A stretch of DNA of 8,554 nucleotides from CBFGWV01 sp965652545. Lineage in GTDB: Bacteria; Pseudomonadota; Gammaproteobacteria; Competibacterales; Competibacteraceae. The translations under genes and the position numbers were made by a program. Numbering within the stretch: position 1 is the stretch's first letter; every line of letters begins with the position of its first letter. Of this stretch, positions 1-6,218 are shown in pieces. The notes beneath the pieces were generated by a model, which was given only the letters and a program-made list of their open reading frames with translations, had not been told where the DNA came from and ran no database searches. The DNA is taken from the NCBI GenBank assembly GCA_965652545.1, contig CBFGWV010000216.1, positions 1-8,554 of the forward strand, read 5' to 3'.

Positions 1-748
1 GCTGCCGCTCCTCTTCGGCGGCACGCGCCTTGAGTTCTTCCTCGGCCTTGCGCTTGGCCTCTTCGGCGGCGCGCTGGCGGGCTTCTTCTTCCGCCTTGCG
101 CTTAGCCTCCTCTTCGGCCTTGCGTCGTGCCTCTTCTTCCGCTTTGCGCCGTGCCTCCTCCTCGGCCTTGCGCTTGGCCTCGGCCTCGGCTTTGCGACGG
201 GCCTCTTCCTCCGCCTGGCGCTTGGCTTCCGCCTCCGCGCGGGCTTTGGCTTCGGCTTCCGCACGGGCTTTTTGCTCGGCCTCGGCACGCGCCTTGGCTT
301 GCGCGTCGGCCTGGCGCTTGGCCTCGGCCTCCGCATCGGCGCGGGCCTGGGCTTCAGCCTGGCGCTCGGCCTCCGCGGCCGCTTGCGCCCTACGCTCGGC
401 TTCGGCAGCCTCGGCGGCTTTTCGTTCAGCCTCGGCGCGCTCCTGCTCTAACGCCTGCTGGCGCTCACGCTCGGCCTGGGCTTCGGCTTCCTCGCGCTGG
501 CGCTGTTCGGCTTGCTGCCGTTCGCGCTCGGCCTGCGCCTGCGCCTCGGCCGCCTGGCGCTGCCGCTCCTGGGCAGCGCTGTCGACCAGCGTGGCCTCGA
601 CCACCGGGGCTTGCGGACCGGCCGCCGGGGGCGAGCTGAACACCGAGCCGAGGTTGGCCAGCAACACGATGCCGATCACCACGTGCAGTAGGACCGCCAG
701 CACCGTGGCCAGGGAGTTCTGATACCAGCGTTTTACACCGCGGGCCAT
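1..748 (-). CDS. tolA: TolA, Tol-Pal envelope energy-transducing protein (3' part beyond window)
   Basis: TolA bridges the TolQR motor in the inner membrane to TolB/Pal at the outer membrane, maintaining envelope integrity and cell-division constriction. The ATG at 748 lies 5 bp after the tolR stop, with a GAGGG Shine-Dalgarno overlapping the end of tolR. The first 249 residues are visible; the frame is open to the window edge, so the C-terminal domain III is missing. A short basic N-terminus (MARGVKRWYQ) precedes one membrane helix (about residues 12-33) with a His at position 22, the place of the conserved transmembrane His of TolA/TonB proteins. The usual Ser at position 18 is Ala here. 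A Pro/Ala linker (about 36-50) leads into a long helical Ala/Glu/Lys/Arg/Gln-rich domain II (from about 55 to the edge). The domain layout and position after tolQR make the call firm; low-complexity domain II alone would not identify it. Confidence 0.95.
   Translation of the reverse strand, partial: MARGVKRWYQNSLATVLAVLLHVVIGIVLLANLGSVFSSPPAAGPQAPVVEATLVDSAAQERQRQAAEAQAQAERERQQAEQRQREEAEAQAERERQQALEQERAEAERKAAEAAEAERRAQAAAEAERQAEAQARADAEAEAKRQADAQAKARAEAEQKARAEAEAKARAEAEAKRQAEEEARRKAEAEAKRKAEEEARRKAEEEARRKAEEEAKRKAEEEARQRAAEEAKRKAEEELKARAAEEERQ
33..392 (-). repeat. 24-bp periodic coding repeat in tolA domain II
   Basis: Within the tolA coiled-coil region the DNA falls into fifteen consecutive 24-bp units with no indels (for example units beginning at 81, 105, 129, 153, 177 and 201). 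Each encodes an eight-residue unit close to ARRKAEEE, with substitutions such as AKRQAEAE. The units nearest the window start (33-224) are most alike. Those towards 392 are more diverged, with Gln and Asp replacing Lys and Glu. This is a degenerate in-frame tandem repeat that can expand or contract by whole units without breaking the frame, which is consistent with the known length variation of TolA domain II between species. Confidence 0.8.
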
Positions 749-753
749 GACGC

Positions 754-1185
754 TCAGCCCTCGCGCGGGGCGGTGGACAGACCCACCCGCGGTGCACCGG
801 CCTGTTGCAGCAACTCCATGCCGCGGATCACCCGGCCGTAGTCGATGGACTGGTCGGCCTTGACCAGCACCGGCAACTCGGGGCGGGCGCTCAGCGCCAC
901 GCGGGCCGCGTCGATCAGGGCCTCATCGGTCAGCGGCGCCTGGGCATCGGCGGCCATGTTCAGGTAAAAACGCCCACCGTCGTCGATGGACAGGACGAGC
1001 ATTTCCGGCTCGCTTGGGCGTGCAGAGTCGACCGCGGCCTGCGGCAGGTCGACGTCCACACCCAGGTTTACGACCGAGGCGGTGACCATGAAGATCGTCA
1101 GCAGCACGAACATCACGTCCACGTAGGGGACGATGTTCATCTCCGCCTTGAGCTGACGCTTGGAATAGCGTCGGTAACGGGCCAC
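754..1185 (-). CDS. tolR: TolR, proton-channel subunit of the Tol-Pal system
   Basis: TolR is the ExbD-family partner of TolQ; together they form the proton-driven motor that energises TolA. The 143-residue product matches the usual family length (about 142). A basic cytoplasmic N-terminus (MARYRRYSKRQLKAEMN) is followed by one membrane helix (about residues 18-38) carrying Asp23 in the motif IVPYVDVMFVLL, at the same position as the essential Asp23 of E. coli TolR. The rest is the periplasmic domain, including LPVLVKADQSIDYGRVI, typical of ExbD/TolR. The GTG start at 1185 is chosen because a GGGGAG Shine-Dalgarno lies 9-10 bases upstream, spanning the tolQ end, and because the N-terminus then aligns with the family. 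The tolQ stop is 2 bp upstream. Confidence 0.97.
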   Translation of the reverse strand: MARYRRYSKRQLKAEMNIVPYVDVMFVLLTIFMVTASVVNLGVDVDLPQAAVDSARPSEPEMLVLSIDDGGRFYLNMAADAQAPLTDEALIDAARVALSARPELPVLVKADQSIDYGRVIRGMELLQQAGAPRVGLSTAPREG

Positions 1186-1187
1186 GC

Positions 1188-1907
1188 TTAGCTCCCCTGT
1201 GAAACCGCCTGGGGCCGCGCACCTTGCGCCCGCTGGCTGAAGAACTGCCGCTGAAGAATATTGGTGAACTCGTCCATGAAGGTCTCATAGCGGGTGACCA
1301 GGCGGTCGACGTCATTGACGAAGCGGTTGTACGCCATGACCGCGGGGATGGCGGCAAACAGGCCCAACGCAGTCGCCACCAGGGCCTCGGCGATGCCGGG
1401 GGCCACCTGGGCCAGGGTGACGGTCTTGACGCCGCCCAGGGCGCGGAAGGAATTCATCACCCCCCAGACCGTCCCGAACAGGCCGAAATACGGGCTGACC
1501 GAGCCGGTCGTCGCCAGCATGGCCAGATGCATTTCGAGCTCTTCGACCTCACGCCCCAAGGTGGCGCGCATGGCCCGCTGCGCGCTGTTGACCACCATGT
1601 CGGGCTCGACCCCCGCCTGGTTGCGCATGCGCAGGAACTCCTGGAAGCCGGCGACGAAGATGGCCTCCAGCCCGGTCGGGTCCTCCTTGTTGCGGGTGAC
1701 CCGCGTATACAAGGCCGACAGATCGCCGCCGGACCAGAATTCATCCTCGAAGTCGTCGGTGGCCTTGCGCGCATCGCGCAGCACCATCCGCTTCTTGAAA
1801 ATGATGAACCACGAGGCCACCGACATCAGCACCAGCAGCAGCATCACCGCCTGCACGACGGGGCTGGCGCTGAAAATCATGTGTGTGAAAGACAGATCAC
1901 CGTTCAC
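1188..1907 (-). CDS. tolQ: TolQ, proton-channel subunit of the Tol-Pal system
   Basis: TolQ (MotA/TolQ/ExbB family) is the polytopic inner-membrane stator subunit of the TolQRA motor. I place the start at GTG 1907 (MNGDLSFTHMIF, 239 residues; E. coli TolQ is about 230): a GGAG Shine-Dalgarno sits 7 bases upstream, and the protein then begins just before the expected first membrane helix. A longer in-frame extension upstream would run through ybgC and is not credible. Three membrane segments are visible, about residues 17-37, 128-150 and 169-192. The conserved channel threonines are present in GTVWG (Thr146) and ATALG (Thr179). The cytoplasmic loop has the family motif GLEAIFVAGFQEF. The start overlaps the ybgC stop by 11 bases, implying translational coupling. 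Confidence 0.96.
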   Translation of the reverse strand: MNGDLSFTHMIFSASPVVQAVMLLLVLMSVASWFIIFKKRMVLRDARKATDDFEDEFWSGGDLSALYTRVTRNKEDPTGLEAIFVAGFQEFLRMRNQAGVEPDMVVNSAQRAMRATLGREVEELEMHLAMLATTGSVSPYFGLFGTVWGVMNSFRALGGVKTVTLAQVAPGIAEALVATALGLFAAIPAVMAYNRFVNDVDRLVTRYETFMDEFTNILQRQFFSQRAQGARPQAVSQGS

Positions 1908-2310
1908 AAACCATCTCCGAAACCAGACTGTCCGGCAGCGGCCGGGGGCGAAAGTTGCCGGCATCCACACAGGCGACCCGGACCGCCGCCCTGGCATAGA
2001 CCTGCTGCGGGTCCTGTGGGTCGGTCAGGGATTGCTCGAATACAAGACTGGCACCACGACGCTCGGCGATATGCGTACGCACGGCCAGCAGCGCGTTGAA
2101 GCGCGCGGCACGCCGGTAGTCGATCTGCAGCGAGCGCACCACGAAGACGATCCCCGGGTCCACCGCCAGCCGATCCTGTTCGTAACCCAGCGCACGCAGC
2201 CATTCGGTGCGCGCACGCTCGAAAAACTTCAGGTATGCCGCGTGGTAAACCACCCCGCCGGCATCGGTGTCCTCGTAATACACACGCAACGGCCAGACGA
2301 ACGCGTTCAT
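1897..2310 (-). CDS. ybgC: YbgC, tol-pal-associated acyl-CoA thioesterase
   Basis: Hotdog-fold thioesterase of the 4-hydroxybenzoyl-CoA thioesterase/YbgC family, which hydrolyses acyl-CoA (short-chain or longer acyl-CoA has been reported depending on the species) and is almost always the first gene of the tol-pal cluster. The 137-residue protein (E. coli about 134) has the signature YYEDTDAGGVVYHAAYLKFFERARTEWLR region near its N-terminus, with the catalytic Asp16 and His23 spaced seven residues apart as in characterised YbgC proteins. The ATG at 2310 is chosen because family homologues begin just before this motif; the Shine-Dalgarno in front of it is poor, and the frame upstream runs into ruvB. 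The C-terminus (PDSLVSEMVCER) overlaps the tolQ start. A physiological role tied to phospholipid metabolism at the envelope is plausible but not shown by the sequence. Confidence 0.94.
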   Translation of the reverse strand: MNAFVWPLRVYYEDTDAGGVVYHAAYLKFFERARTEWLRALGYEQDRLAVDPGIVFVVRSLQIDYRRAARFNALLAVRTHIAERRGASLVFEQSLTDPQDPQQVYARAAVRVACVDAGNFRPRPLPDSLVSEMVCER

Positions 2311-2398
2311 ATCACGATAGCCCGCGCCGTTATGAACCTCGACTGAATTCGCCCCGACGGCCGCGCAGTGTAGCGCAAGCGAGGGCCGGCCCGCGGCC
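2311..2398 (-). other. Intergenic gap between ruvB and ybgC
   Basis: This 88-bp gap is the largest within the minus-strand block and the natural place for a separate tol promoter. A TACACT hexamer (2372 to 2367 on the minus strand) resembles a -10 element, but I see no acceptable -35 at 16-18 bp. A 10-bp self-complementary GGGCCGGCCC at 2383-2392 has no loop and no following T-tract, so it is not a recognisable terminator. I therefore record the gap without calling a promoter or terminator. Confidence 0.4.
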
Positions 2399-3439
2399 TC
2401 ATGCGTTGCCGAACAAATCGGCCTCGGGCACAGGCGCAGGGCCGCCCTCGAGACCGAAATGCCGGTAGGCCAGACGGGTCGCCATGCGGCCACGGGGGGT
2501 GCGCATGATGAACCCTTGCTGGATGAGGAACGGCTCCAGCACGTCCTCGATGGTGCCGCGCTCCTCGCCCAGGGCCGCGGCCAGGGTATCGAGCCCGACC
2601 GGGCCGCCGTCGAACTTGTCGATGATGGTCGACATCAAGCGCCGGTCCATGTCGTCAAACCCGCAGTCGTCCACCTTGAGCATGGCCAGAGCGTCGTTGG
2701 CGACCTGACGGTCGATCGTCCCGTTCGCCCGCACCTGGGCGAAGTCGCGCACCCGCCGCAGCAGGCGGTTGGCGATACGCGGCGTACCGCGCGAGCGGCG
2801 GCCGATCTCGTGGGCGCCCTCGCCGTCGGTGTCCACCCCGAGAATGCCGGCCGAGCGGCCGACGATCGTGGTCAGCTCTTCGGTGGTGTAGAACTCCAGG
2901 CGCTGGACGATACCGAAGCGATCGCGCAGCGGCGAGGTGAGCAGACCGGCGCGGGTGGTGGCGCCCACCAGGGTGAACGGCGGCAGGTCCAGCTTGATCG
3001 AGCGGGCCGCCGGCCCCTCGCCGATCATGATATCGAGCTGGTAGTCCTCCATGGCCGGGTACAACACCTCTTCCACCACCGGTGAGAGGCGGTGGATCTC
3101 GTCCACGAACAGTACATCGTGGGCTTCAAGGTTGGTGAGCAAGGCGGCCAGATCGCCCGGGCGCTCCAGCACGGGGCCGGAGGTCTGGCGCAGGTTGACG
3201 CCCATCTCCACGGCGATGATGTGCGCCAGTGTGGTCTTGCCCAACCCCGGCGGACCGAACAGCAGGACATGGTCCAGCGCCTCGCTACGGGCACGGGCGG
3301 CCCCGATGAAGATCTCCAATTGCTCACGCAACACCACCTGGCCGGTGTAGTCGGCCAGCCGGCGCGGCCGTATGGCCCGCTCGATGACCGCTTCGTCAGC
3401 GTTCTGGTGGGGTGTGATCAGTCGATCGGATTCGATCAT
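2399..3439 (-). CDS. ruvB: RuvB, Holliday-junction branch-migration ATPase
   Basis: RuvB is the hexameric AAA+ motor that, loaded by RuvA, drives branch migration of Holliday junctions. The 346-residue protein (E. coli 336) shows RPRRLADYTGQ near residue 24, Walker A GPPGLGKT (62-69), Walker B with DEIH (113-116), sensor-1 region GATTRAG (159-165), the arginine-finger stretch LRDRFG (171-176) and the winged-helix DNA-binding domain towards the C-terminus (FLIQQGFIMRTPRGR). All motifs needed for activity are intact. The ATG at 3439 gives the normal family N-terminus (MIESDRLITP). No strong Shine-Dalgarno is placed at the usual distance; a GAGG lies inside a hairpin about 15 bases upstream (see that entry). 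ruvA ends 55 bp upstream. Confidence 0.98.
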   Translation of the reverse strand: MIESDRLITPHQNADEAVIERAIRPRRLADYTGQVVLREQLEIFIGAARARSEALDHVLLFGPPGLGKTTLAHIIAVEMGVNLRQTSGPVLERPGDLAALLTNLEAHDVLFVDEIHRLSPVVEEVLYPAMEDYQLDIMIGEGPAARSIKLDLPPFTLVGATTRAGLLTSPLRDRFGIVQRLEFYTTEELTTIVGRSAGILGVDTDGEGAHEIGRRSRGTPRIANRLLRRVRDFAQVRANGTIDRQVANDALAMLKVDDCGFDDMDRRLMSTIIDKFDGGPVGLDTLAAALGEERGTIEDVLEPFLIQQGFIMRTPRGRMATRLAYRHFGLEGGPAPVPEADLFGNA

Positions 3440-3449
3440 GGCCAGTGGT

Positions 3450-3466
3450 GCCGCCTCGTTGGCGGC
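3450..3466 (-). promoter_or_regulatory. GC-rich hairpin in the ruvB leader
   Basis: On the coding (minus) strand the sequence reads GCCGCC-AACGA-GGCGGC, a perfect 6-bp GC stem with a 5-nt loop, ending 10 bases before the ruvB ATG. The only Shine-Dalgarno-like GAGG falls across the loop/stem boundary, so folding would partly hide it. It is flanked by a short direct repeat ACTGGCC (one copy just upstream, one abutting the ATG). There is no T-tract, so a terminator is unlikely. It may tune ruvB translation relative to ruvA; this is inference only. Confidence 0.35.
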
Positions 3467-3494
3467 CAGTCTATCGGATCGTCATGCGCCACGG

Positions 3495-4097
3495 CTATTT
3501 GCGCACCGTCGCCTGCAAGGCACGGCGGATGAGTTCTTCGCTGGGCAGACCGTCGCTCTTGACGCCGTTGACCATACGCTGGGCATCGGCGGGCTTGTAG
3601 CCCAGGGCGACCAGCGCCGCGGCGGCATCGTCGACCGCCGAGCCGGTGGCTTGTCCGGCACCGGTCGCGGGATTGAACGGGGCGGAGAGATCCAGCTTGC
3701 CGATGCGATCGCGCATCTCGATGAGCAGGCGCTCGGCGGTTTTCTTGCCGATACCCGGCAGACGGGTCAGGGCCGTGGTGTCGCCCTCCTGCACGCAGCG
3801 GGTGAACATATCCACCGACATGCCCGAGAGGATCAACAAAGCCAGCTTGGCGCCGACGCCGTTGACCTTGATGAGGTCACGAAACAGCGCCCGCTCCGCC
3901 AGCGTGCCGAAGCCGAACAACACATGGGCGTCCTCGCGCACCACCAGGTGGGTGTGCAACGACACCTTGGCCCCTTGCTCGGGCAGTGCGGCCAGGGTGG
4001 TCATGGACACCTCGACCTCATAGCCCACGCCGCCGACGTCGATGAGCACCGTCGGCGGTTGTTTGGCAGCCAACTGGCCGGTCAGGCGGCCGATCAT
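3495..4097 (-). CDS. ruvA: RuvA, Holliday-junction recognition subunit
   Basis: RuvA tetramers bind four-way junctions and load RuvB. The 200-residue product (E. coli 203) begins MIGRLTGQL, the standard RuvA N-terminus of the OB-fold domain I (about 1-62, with HTHLVVREDAHVLFGF). Domain II carries two helix-hairpin-helix motifs: LIKVNGVGAKLALLIL (75-90) and LTRLPGIGKKTAERLL (110-125). After an Ala/Gly-rich linker (about 138-155) comes domain III, which contacts RuvB (AALVALGYKPADAQRMV). The ATG at 4097 overlaps the ruvC stop in an ATGA, so translation is probably coupled. Frame extension upstream exists but runs antiparallel-free through ruvC in another frame and is not coding. Confidence 0.98.
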   Translation of the reverse strand: MIGRLTGQLAAKQPPTVLIDVGGVGYEVEVSMTTLAALPEQGAKVSLHTHLVVREDAHVLFGFGTLAERALFRDLIKVNGVGAKLALLILSGMSVDMFTRCVQEGDTTALTRLPGIGKKTAERLLIEMRDRIGKLDLSAPFNPATGAGQATGSAVDDAAAALVALGYKPADAQRMVNGVKSDGLPSEELIRRALQATVRK

Positions 4098-4657
4098 CGC
4101 CAGCCCCGTCGACGACCGGTGGAGCGACCGGCCTTGGCGCCCAAGCCCAACAGCGAACCGGCCACATGACCGTGGCAGACCGCCACGGCCAGGGCATCCG
4201 CGGCATCGGCCTGCGGGCTGGCGGCGAGCTTCAACAATGCGCACATCATATGTTGCACCTGCTCCTTGCTGGCCCGGCCGGTGCCGACCACCGATTGTTT
4301 GATGAGGGCCGGGGCGTACTCGGCGACCGGCAGGCCGCACTGCGCCGCGGCGCAAATGGCCACCCCACGCGCCTGGCCGAGCTTGAGCGCGGAGTCCGGG
4401 TTGCGGTGGACGAACACCTGCTCCACAGCCACGGCGGTGGGCCGATGCTCGGCCACCAGCGCGCGGATGGAATCGAAAATGGTCAACAAGCGCTCGGCGA
4501 CCGGGCGGGTGAGATCGGTGCGGATACACCCGCTGGCCACATAGGCCGGCTGGTGGCCGATCATGTCGATCACACCGAAACCGGTGATGCGGGAGCCGGG
4601 GTCGATGCCGAGGATGCGGCTGGCCGCGTCCCCCTGCCCCCGCACGGCGGCGGTCAT
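4094..4657 (-). CDS. ruvC: RuvC, Holliday-junction resolvase
   Basis: RuvC is the RNase H-fold endonuclease that cuts Holliday junctions symmetrically after RuvAB migration. The 187-residue protein (E. coli 173) has all four catalytic acidic residues: Asp19 in GIDPGSRITGFG, Glu79 in VAVEQVF, and Asp151 and Asp154 in ADAADALAVAVCH. Their spacing matches E. coli Asp7/Glu66/Asp138/Asp141. Phe82, corresponding to the junction-binding Phe69 of E. coli, is also present. The ATG at 4657 overlaps the yebC stop as ATGA; it adds about 12 residues before the family core, so a later start cannot be excluded, but no better-placed start codon is evident. The C-terminal tail (GRSTGRRRGWR) is strongly basic. 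Confidence 0.97.
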   Translation of the reverse strand: MTAAVRGQGDAASRILGIDPGSRITGFGVIDMIGHQPAYVASGCIRTDLTRPVAERLLTIFDSIRALVAEHRPTAVAVEQVFVHRNPDSALKLGQARGVAICAAAQCGLPVAEYAPALIKQSVVGTGRASKEQVQHMMCALLKLAASPQADAADALAVAVCHGHVAGSLLGLGAKAGRSTGRRRGWR

Positions 4658-5403
4658 CCCAGCTGCGCCAGGACGTCCTCGGGAATATCGGCGTTGGAGT
4701 ACACGTTCTGGGTGTCGTCCAGGTCTTCGAGCATGTCCAGCAGTTTGATCATCTTGAGCGCATCGTCACCGGTGAGGGTGGCATTGACCGCCGCCCGCAT
4801 GGTGACCTCGGCCGACTCCGGCGCCAGGCCGGCGGCGGTCATGGCGTCCTTCACCGCCTGGAAGTCCGCCGGCTGGGTCAGCACATCCACCGAGCCGTCG
4901 TCATTGGTGACGATATCCTCGGCACCGGCCTCCAGCGCCACCTCCATGACCCGGTCCTCGTCGGTGCCGGGCGGGTAGCTGATGACGCCGGTTTCGGTGA
5001 ACTGGAAGGCCACCGAGCCGGAGGTGCCCAGGTTGCCCCCACACTTGCTGAAGCAATGGCGCACCTCGGCCACGGTTCGGTTGCGGTTGTCGGTCATGCA
5101 ATCGACCATCACCGCCACGCCGCCGGGGCCGTAGCCCTCGTAGCGGATTTCCTCGTAGACCACATCGTCCAGCTCGCCGGCGCCGCGTTTGGTGGCGCGC
5201 TCGATGGTGTCCTTGGTCATGTTGGCGGTCAGCGCCTTGTCCACCGCCAACCGCAGACGCGGGTTCATGGACGGGTCGGACCCGCCACCCATGCGGGCGG
5301 CAACGGTGATCTCGCGGATGAGCCGGGTAAAGAGTTTGCCGCGTTTGGCATCCTGGGCGTTTTTACGGTGCTGGATGTTCGCCCACTTGCTATGACCTGC
5401 CAT
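4654..5403 (-). CDS. yebC: YebC/PmpR family protein (TACO1-like)
   Basis: YebC-family proteins were long annotated as transcriptional regulators; more recent work on the family (including mitochondrial TACO1) supports a role in translation, particularly of proline-rich stretches. The 249-residue product (E. coli about 246) starts with the hallmark MAGHSKWANIQHRK and continues with the conserved DPSMNPRLRLAVDKA (about 44-58), KDTIERATKRG (about 64-74) and EEIRYEGYGPGGVAVMVDCMTDNRNRT (about 86-112). The start at ATG 5403 is preferred over an in-frame ATG five codons upstream: AGAGGG lies 5 bases ahead of 5403 and MAGHSKW is the universal family start. It is the first gene of the minus-strand block, and its stop overlaps the ruvC start. 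Confidence 0.96.
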   Translation of the reverse strand: MAGHSKWANIQHRKNAQDAKRGKLFTRLIREITVAARMGGGSDPSMNPRLRLAVDKALTANMTKDTIERATKRGAGELDDVVYEEIRYEGYGPGGVAVMVDCMTDNRNRTVAEVRHCFSKCGGNLGTSGSVAFQFTETGVISYPPGTDEDRVMEVALEAGAEDIVTNDDGSVDVLTQPADFQAVKDAMTAAGLAPESAEVTMRAAVNATLTGDDALKMIKLLDMLEDLDDTQNVYSNADIPEDVLAQLG

Positions 5404-5503
5404 GTAACCCTCTGCCAATCAAAACGATGGCGTAATTTACCACTTACCGCCGGTCTCGGCGGGTATCCGAGAACACCCTGTCATCGGGACGCAATATTTG
5501 TCG

Positions 5504-5533
5504 TTGACTCAAGTGTACGAAGAACACTAACAT
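5504..5533 (+). promoter_or_regulatory. Sigma70-like promoter for nrtR-nadA
   Basis: TTGACT at 5504-5509 matches five of six bases of the -35 consensus. TAACAT at 5528-5533 matches four of six of the -10 consensus, with an 18-bp spacer. The predicted start site is near 5540, giving a leader of roughly 24 nt. The nrtR ATG at 5564 has no recognisable Shine-Dalgarno. The -35 is itself the left half of the palindrome TTGACTCAA (5504-5512). Called by eye. Confidence 0.55.
5512..5528. promoter_or_regulatory. Candidate NrtR operator 1
   Basis: AGTGT-N7-ACACT is a perfect 5-bp inverted repeat within 17 bp. It occupies the spacer between the candidate -35 and -10 and touches the first base of the -10. 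A protein bound here would block RNA polymerase. It is followed by AA, giving ACACTAA, the same right arm as operator 2. Known NrtR boxes are palindromes located upstream of regulated NAD genes, often including nrtR itself; assignment to NrtR here rests on position and symmetry. Confidence 0.6.
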
Positions 5534-5534
5534 C

Positions 5535-5551
5535 GGTGTCCAACTTACACT
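5535..5551. promoter_or_regulatory. Candidate NrtR operator 2
   Basis: GGTGT-N7-ACACT has the same 5-7-5 architecture as operator 1 with one mismatch between arms. It lies exactly 23 bp further on and starts one base past the -10, covering the predicted transcription start. Its right arm ACACTAA repeats that of operator 1. It runs on into AGTGT (5553-5557), so that ACACTAAGTGT (5547-5557) is also a perfect 11-bp palindrome; which pairing the regulator reads cannot be decided by eye. Confidence 0.55.
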
Positions 5552-5563
5552 AAGTGTCGTGCC

Positions 5564-6199
5564 ATGCCGTCCATCATCGTCAGCACAGATGTCGTGCTCT
5601 TCAGCATCCAGGCCGAACGGCTCGAGGTGCTGCTGGCGCCCGTCGGCGACGCCTGGCGGCTGCCCGGTGGCGATGTCAGTGCCGACGACGACCTGGACGC
5701 CTGCGCCCGGCGCGTACTCACCGAAGCCACCGGCTTCGCCGATTTATACCTGGAGCAACTGTATACCTTCGGCCGGCCGGGTCGGGACCCGGCGCAGCGG
5801 GCCATCAGCGTGAGCTATTTCGCCATCACCCCGCTGGCCGGCGACACCCGGGCGCGGATGGTCATGCCCCAGGGCTTGACCTGGCACGCCCTGGACGCCC
5901 TGCCGACGCTGACGCTGGACCACCAGGAGATCGTGGCCCTGGCTCATCATCGGCTCGCCAACAAGCTGGCGTATTCCACGATCGCGCTGCGCTTCATGCC
6001 CGAGCATTTCACGTTGCCCGCCTTGCAGGCGGTATACGAAACCATTCTCGGCGAGTCGCTGGATAAGCGGAATTTCCGCAAGCGCGTGCTGGCCATGGCC
6101 TGTATCGAACCGACCGATGGCTTTGCCCGCGAGGGCAACCATCGACCGGCGCGGCTGTACCGGATGACCCGGCCCGGCTGCGTGGACTTCATCAAGTAG
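5564..6199 (+). CDS. nrtR: NrtR-family Nudix-related transcriptional regulator of NAD biosynthesis
   Basis: NrtR proteins fuse a Nudix-like ligand domain, usually sensing ADP-ribose or related NAD metabolites, to a C-terminal winged helix-turn-helix; they are normally repressors of NAD synthesis or salvage genes. This 211-residue protein fits throughout: strand-rich start SIIVSTDVVLF, WRLPGGDV (31-38), the Nudix-box region (36-58), then YLEQLYTFGRPGRDP (62-76) and ISVSYFAI, which are typical of NrtR. The C-terminal wing includes FTLPALQAVYETILG (149-163) and DKRNFRKRV (167-175), the usual DNA-binding signature. The Nudix box is degenerate: key acidic positions are Asp42, Val51 and Ala55 in place of Glu, so hydrolase activity is unlikely. 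ATG 5564 is the only start after an in-frame stop at 5528. It is followed 33 bp later by nadA, strongly implying that NAD synthesis is the target. Confidence 0.9.
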   Translation: MPSIIVSTDVVLFSIQAERLEVLLAPVGDAWRLPGGDVSADDDLDACARRVLTEATGFADLYLEQLYTFGRPGRDPAQRAISVSYFAITPLAGDTRARMVMPQGLTWHALDALPTLTLDHQEIVALAHHRLANKLAYSTIALRFMPEHFTLPALQAVYETILGESLDKRNFRKRVLAMACIEPTDGFAREGNHRPARLYRMTRPGCVDFIK

Positions 6200-6218
6200 G
6201 CGCCTGAACGAGGCCTTT

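Larger units (their letters stand above)
5404..5563. other. Divergent intergenic region between yebC and nrtR
   Basis: This 160-bp region is more AT-rich than the surrounding genes and must hold promoters for both directions. The nrtR-proximal third carries a sigma70-like promoter and repeated AGTGT/ACACT half-sites, listed separately. Towards yebC there is a 9-bp palindrome GTAATTTAC at 5432-5440, which read on the minus strand contains TAAATT, a weak -10 candidate about 30 bases upstream of yebC. I find no convincing -35 for it. Confidence 0.6.

Noticed and set aside
30..722. Long plus-strand open frame rich in Ala/Ser/Arg opposite tolA
   Set aside because: It is the complement of the GC-rich 24-bp repeat encoding the TolA coiled coil; its low-complexity product and the clear TolA start, membrane helix and operon position on the other strand explain it.
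2367..2372. TACACT on the minus strand as a -10 for a ybgC-tol promoter
   Set aside because: No -35-like sequence lies 16-18 bp upstream, so a single hexamer is insufficient.
2383..2392. GGGCCGGCCC palindrome after ruvB
   Set aside because: It has no loop and no T-tract, so it cannot be called a terminator; such palindromes are frequent in GC-rich DNA.
4166..4978. 270-residue plus-strand open frame opposite ruvC and yebC
   Set aside because: Both minus-strand genes are complete, with diagnostic RuvC catalytic residues and the YebC N-terminal signature; the plus frame crosses their junction without any motif.
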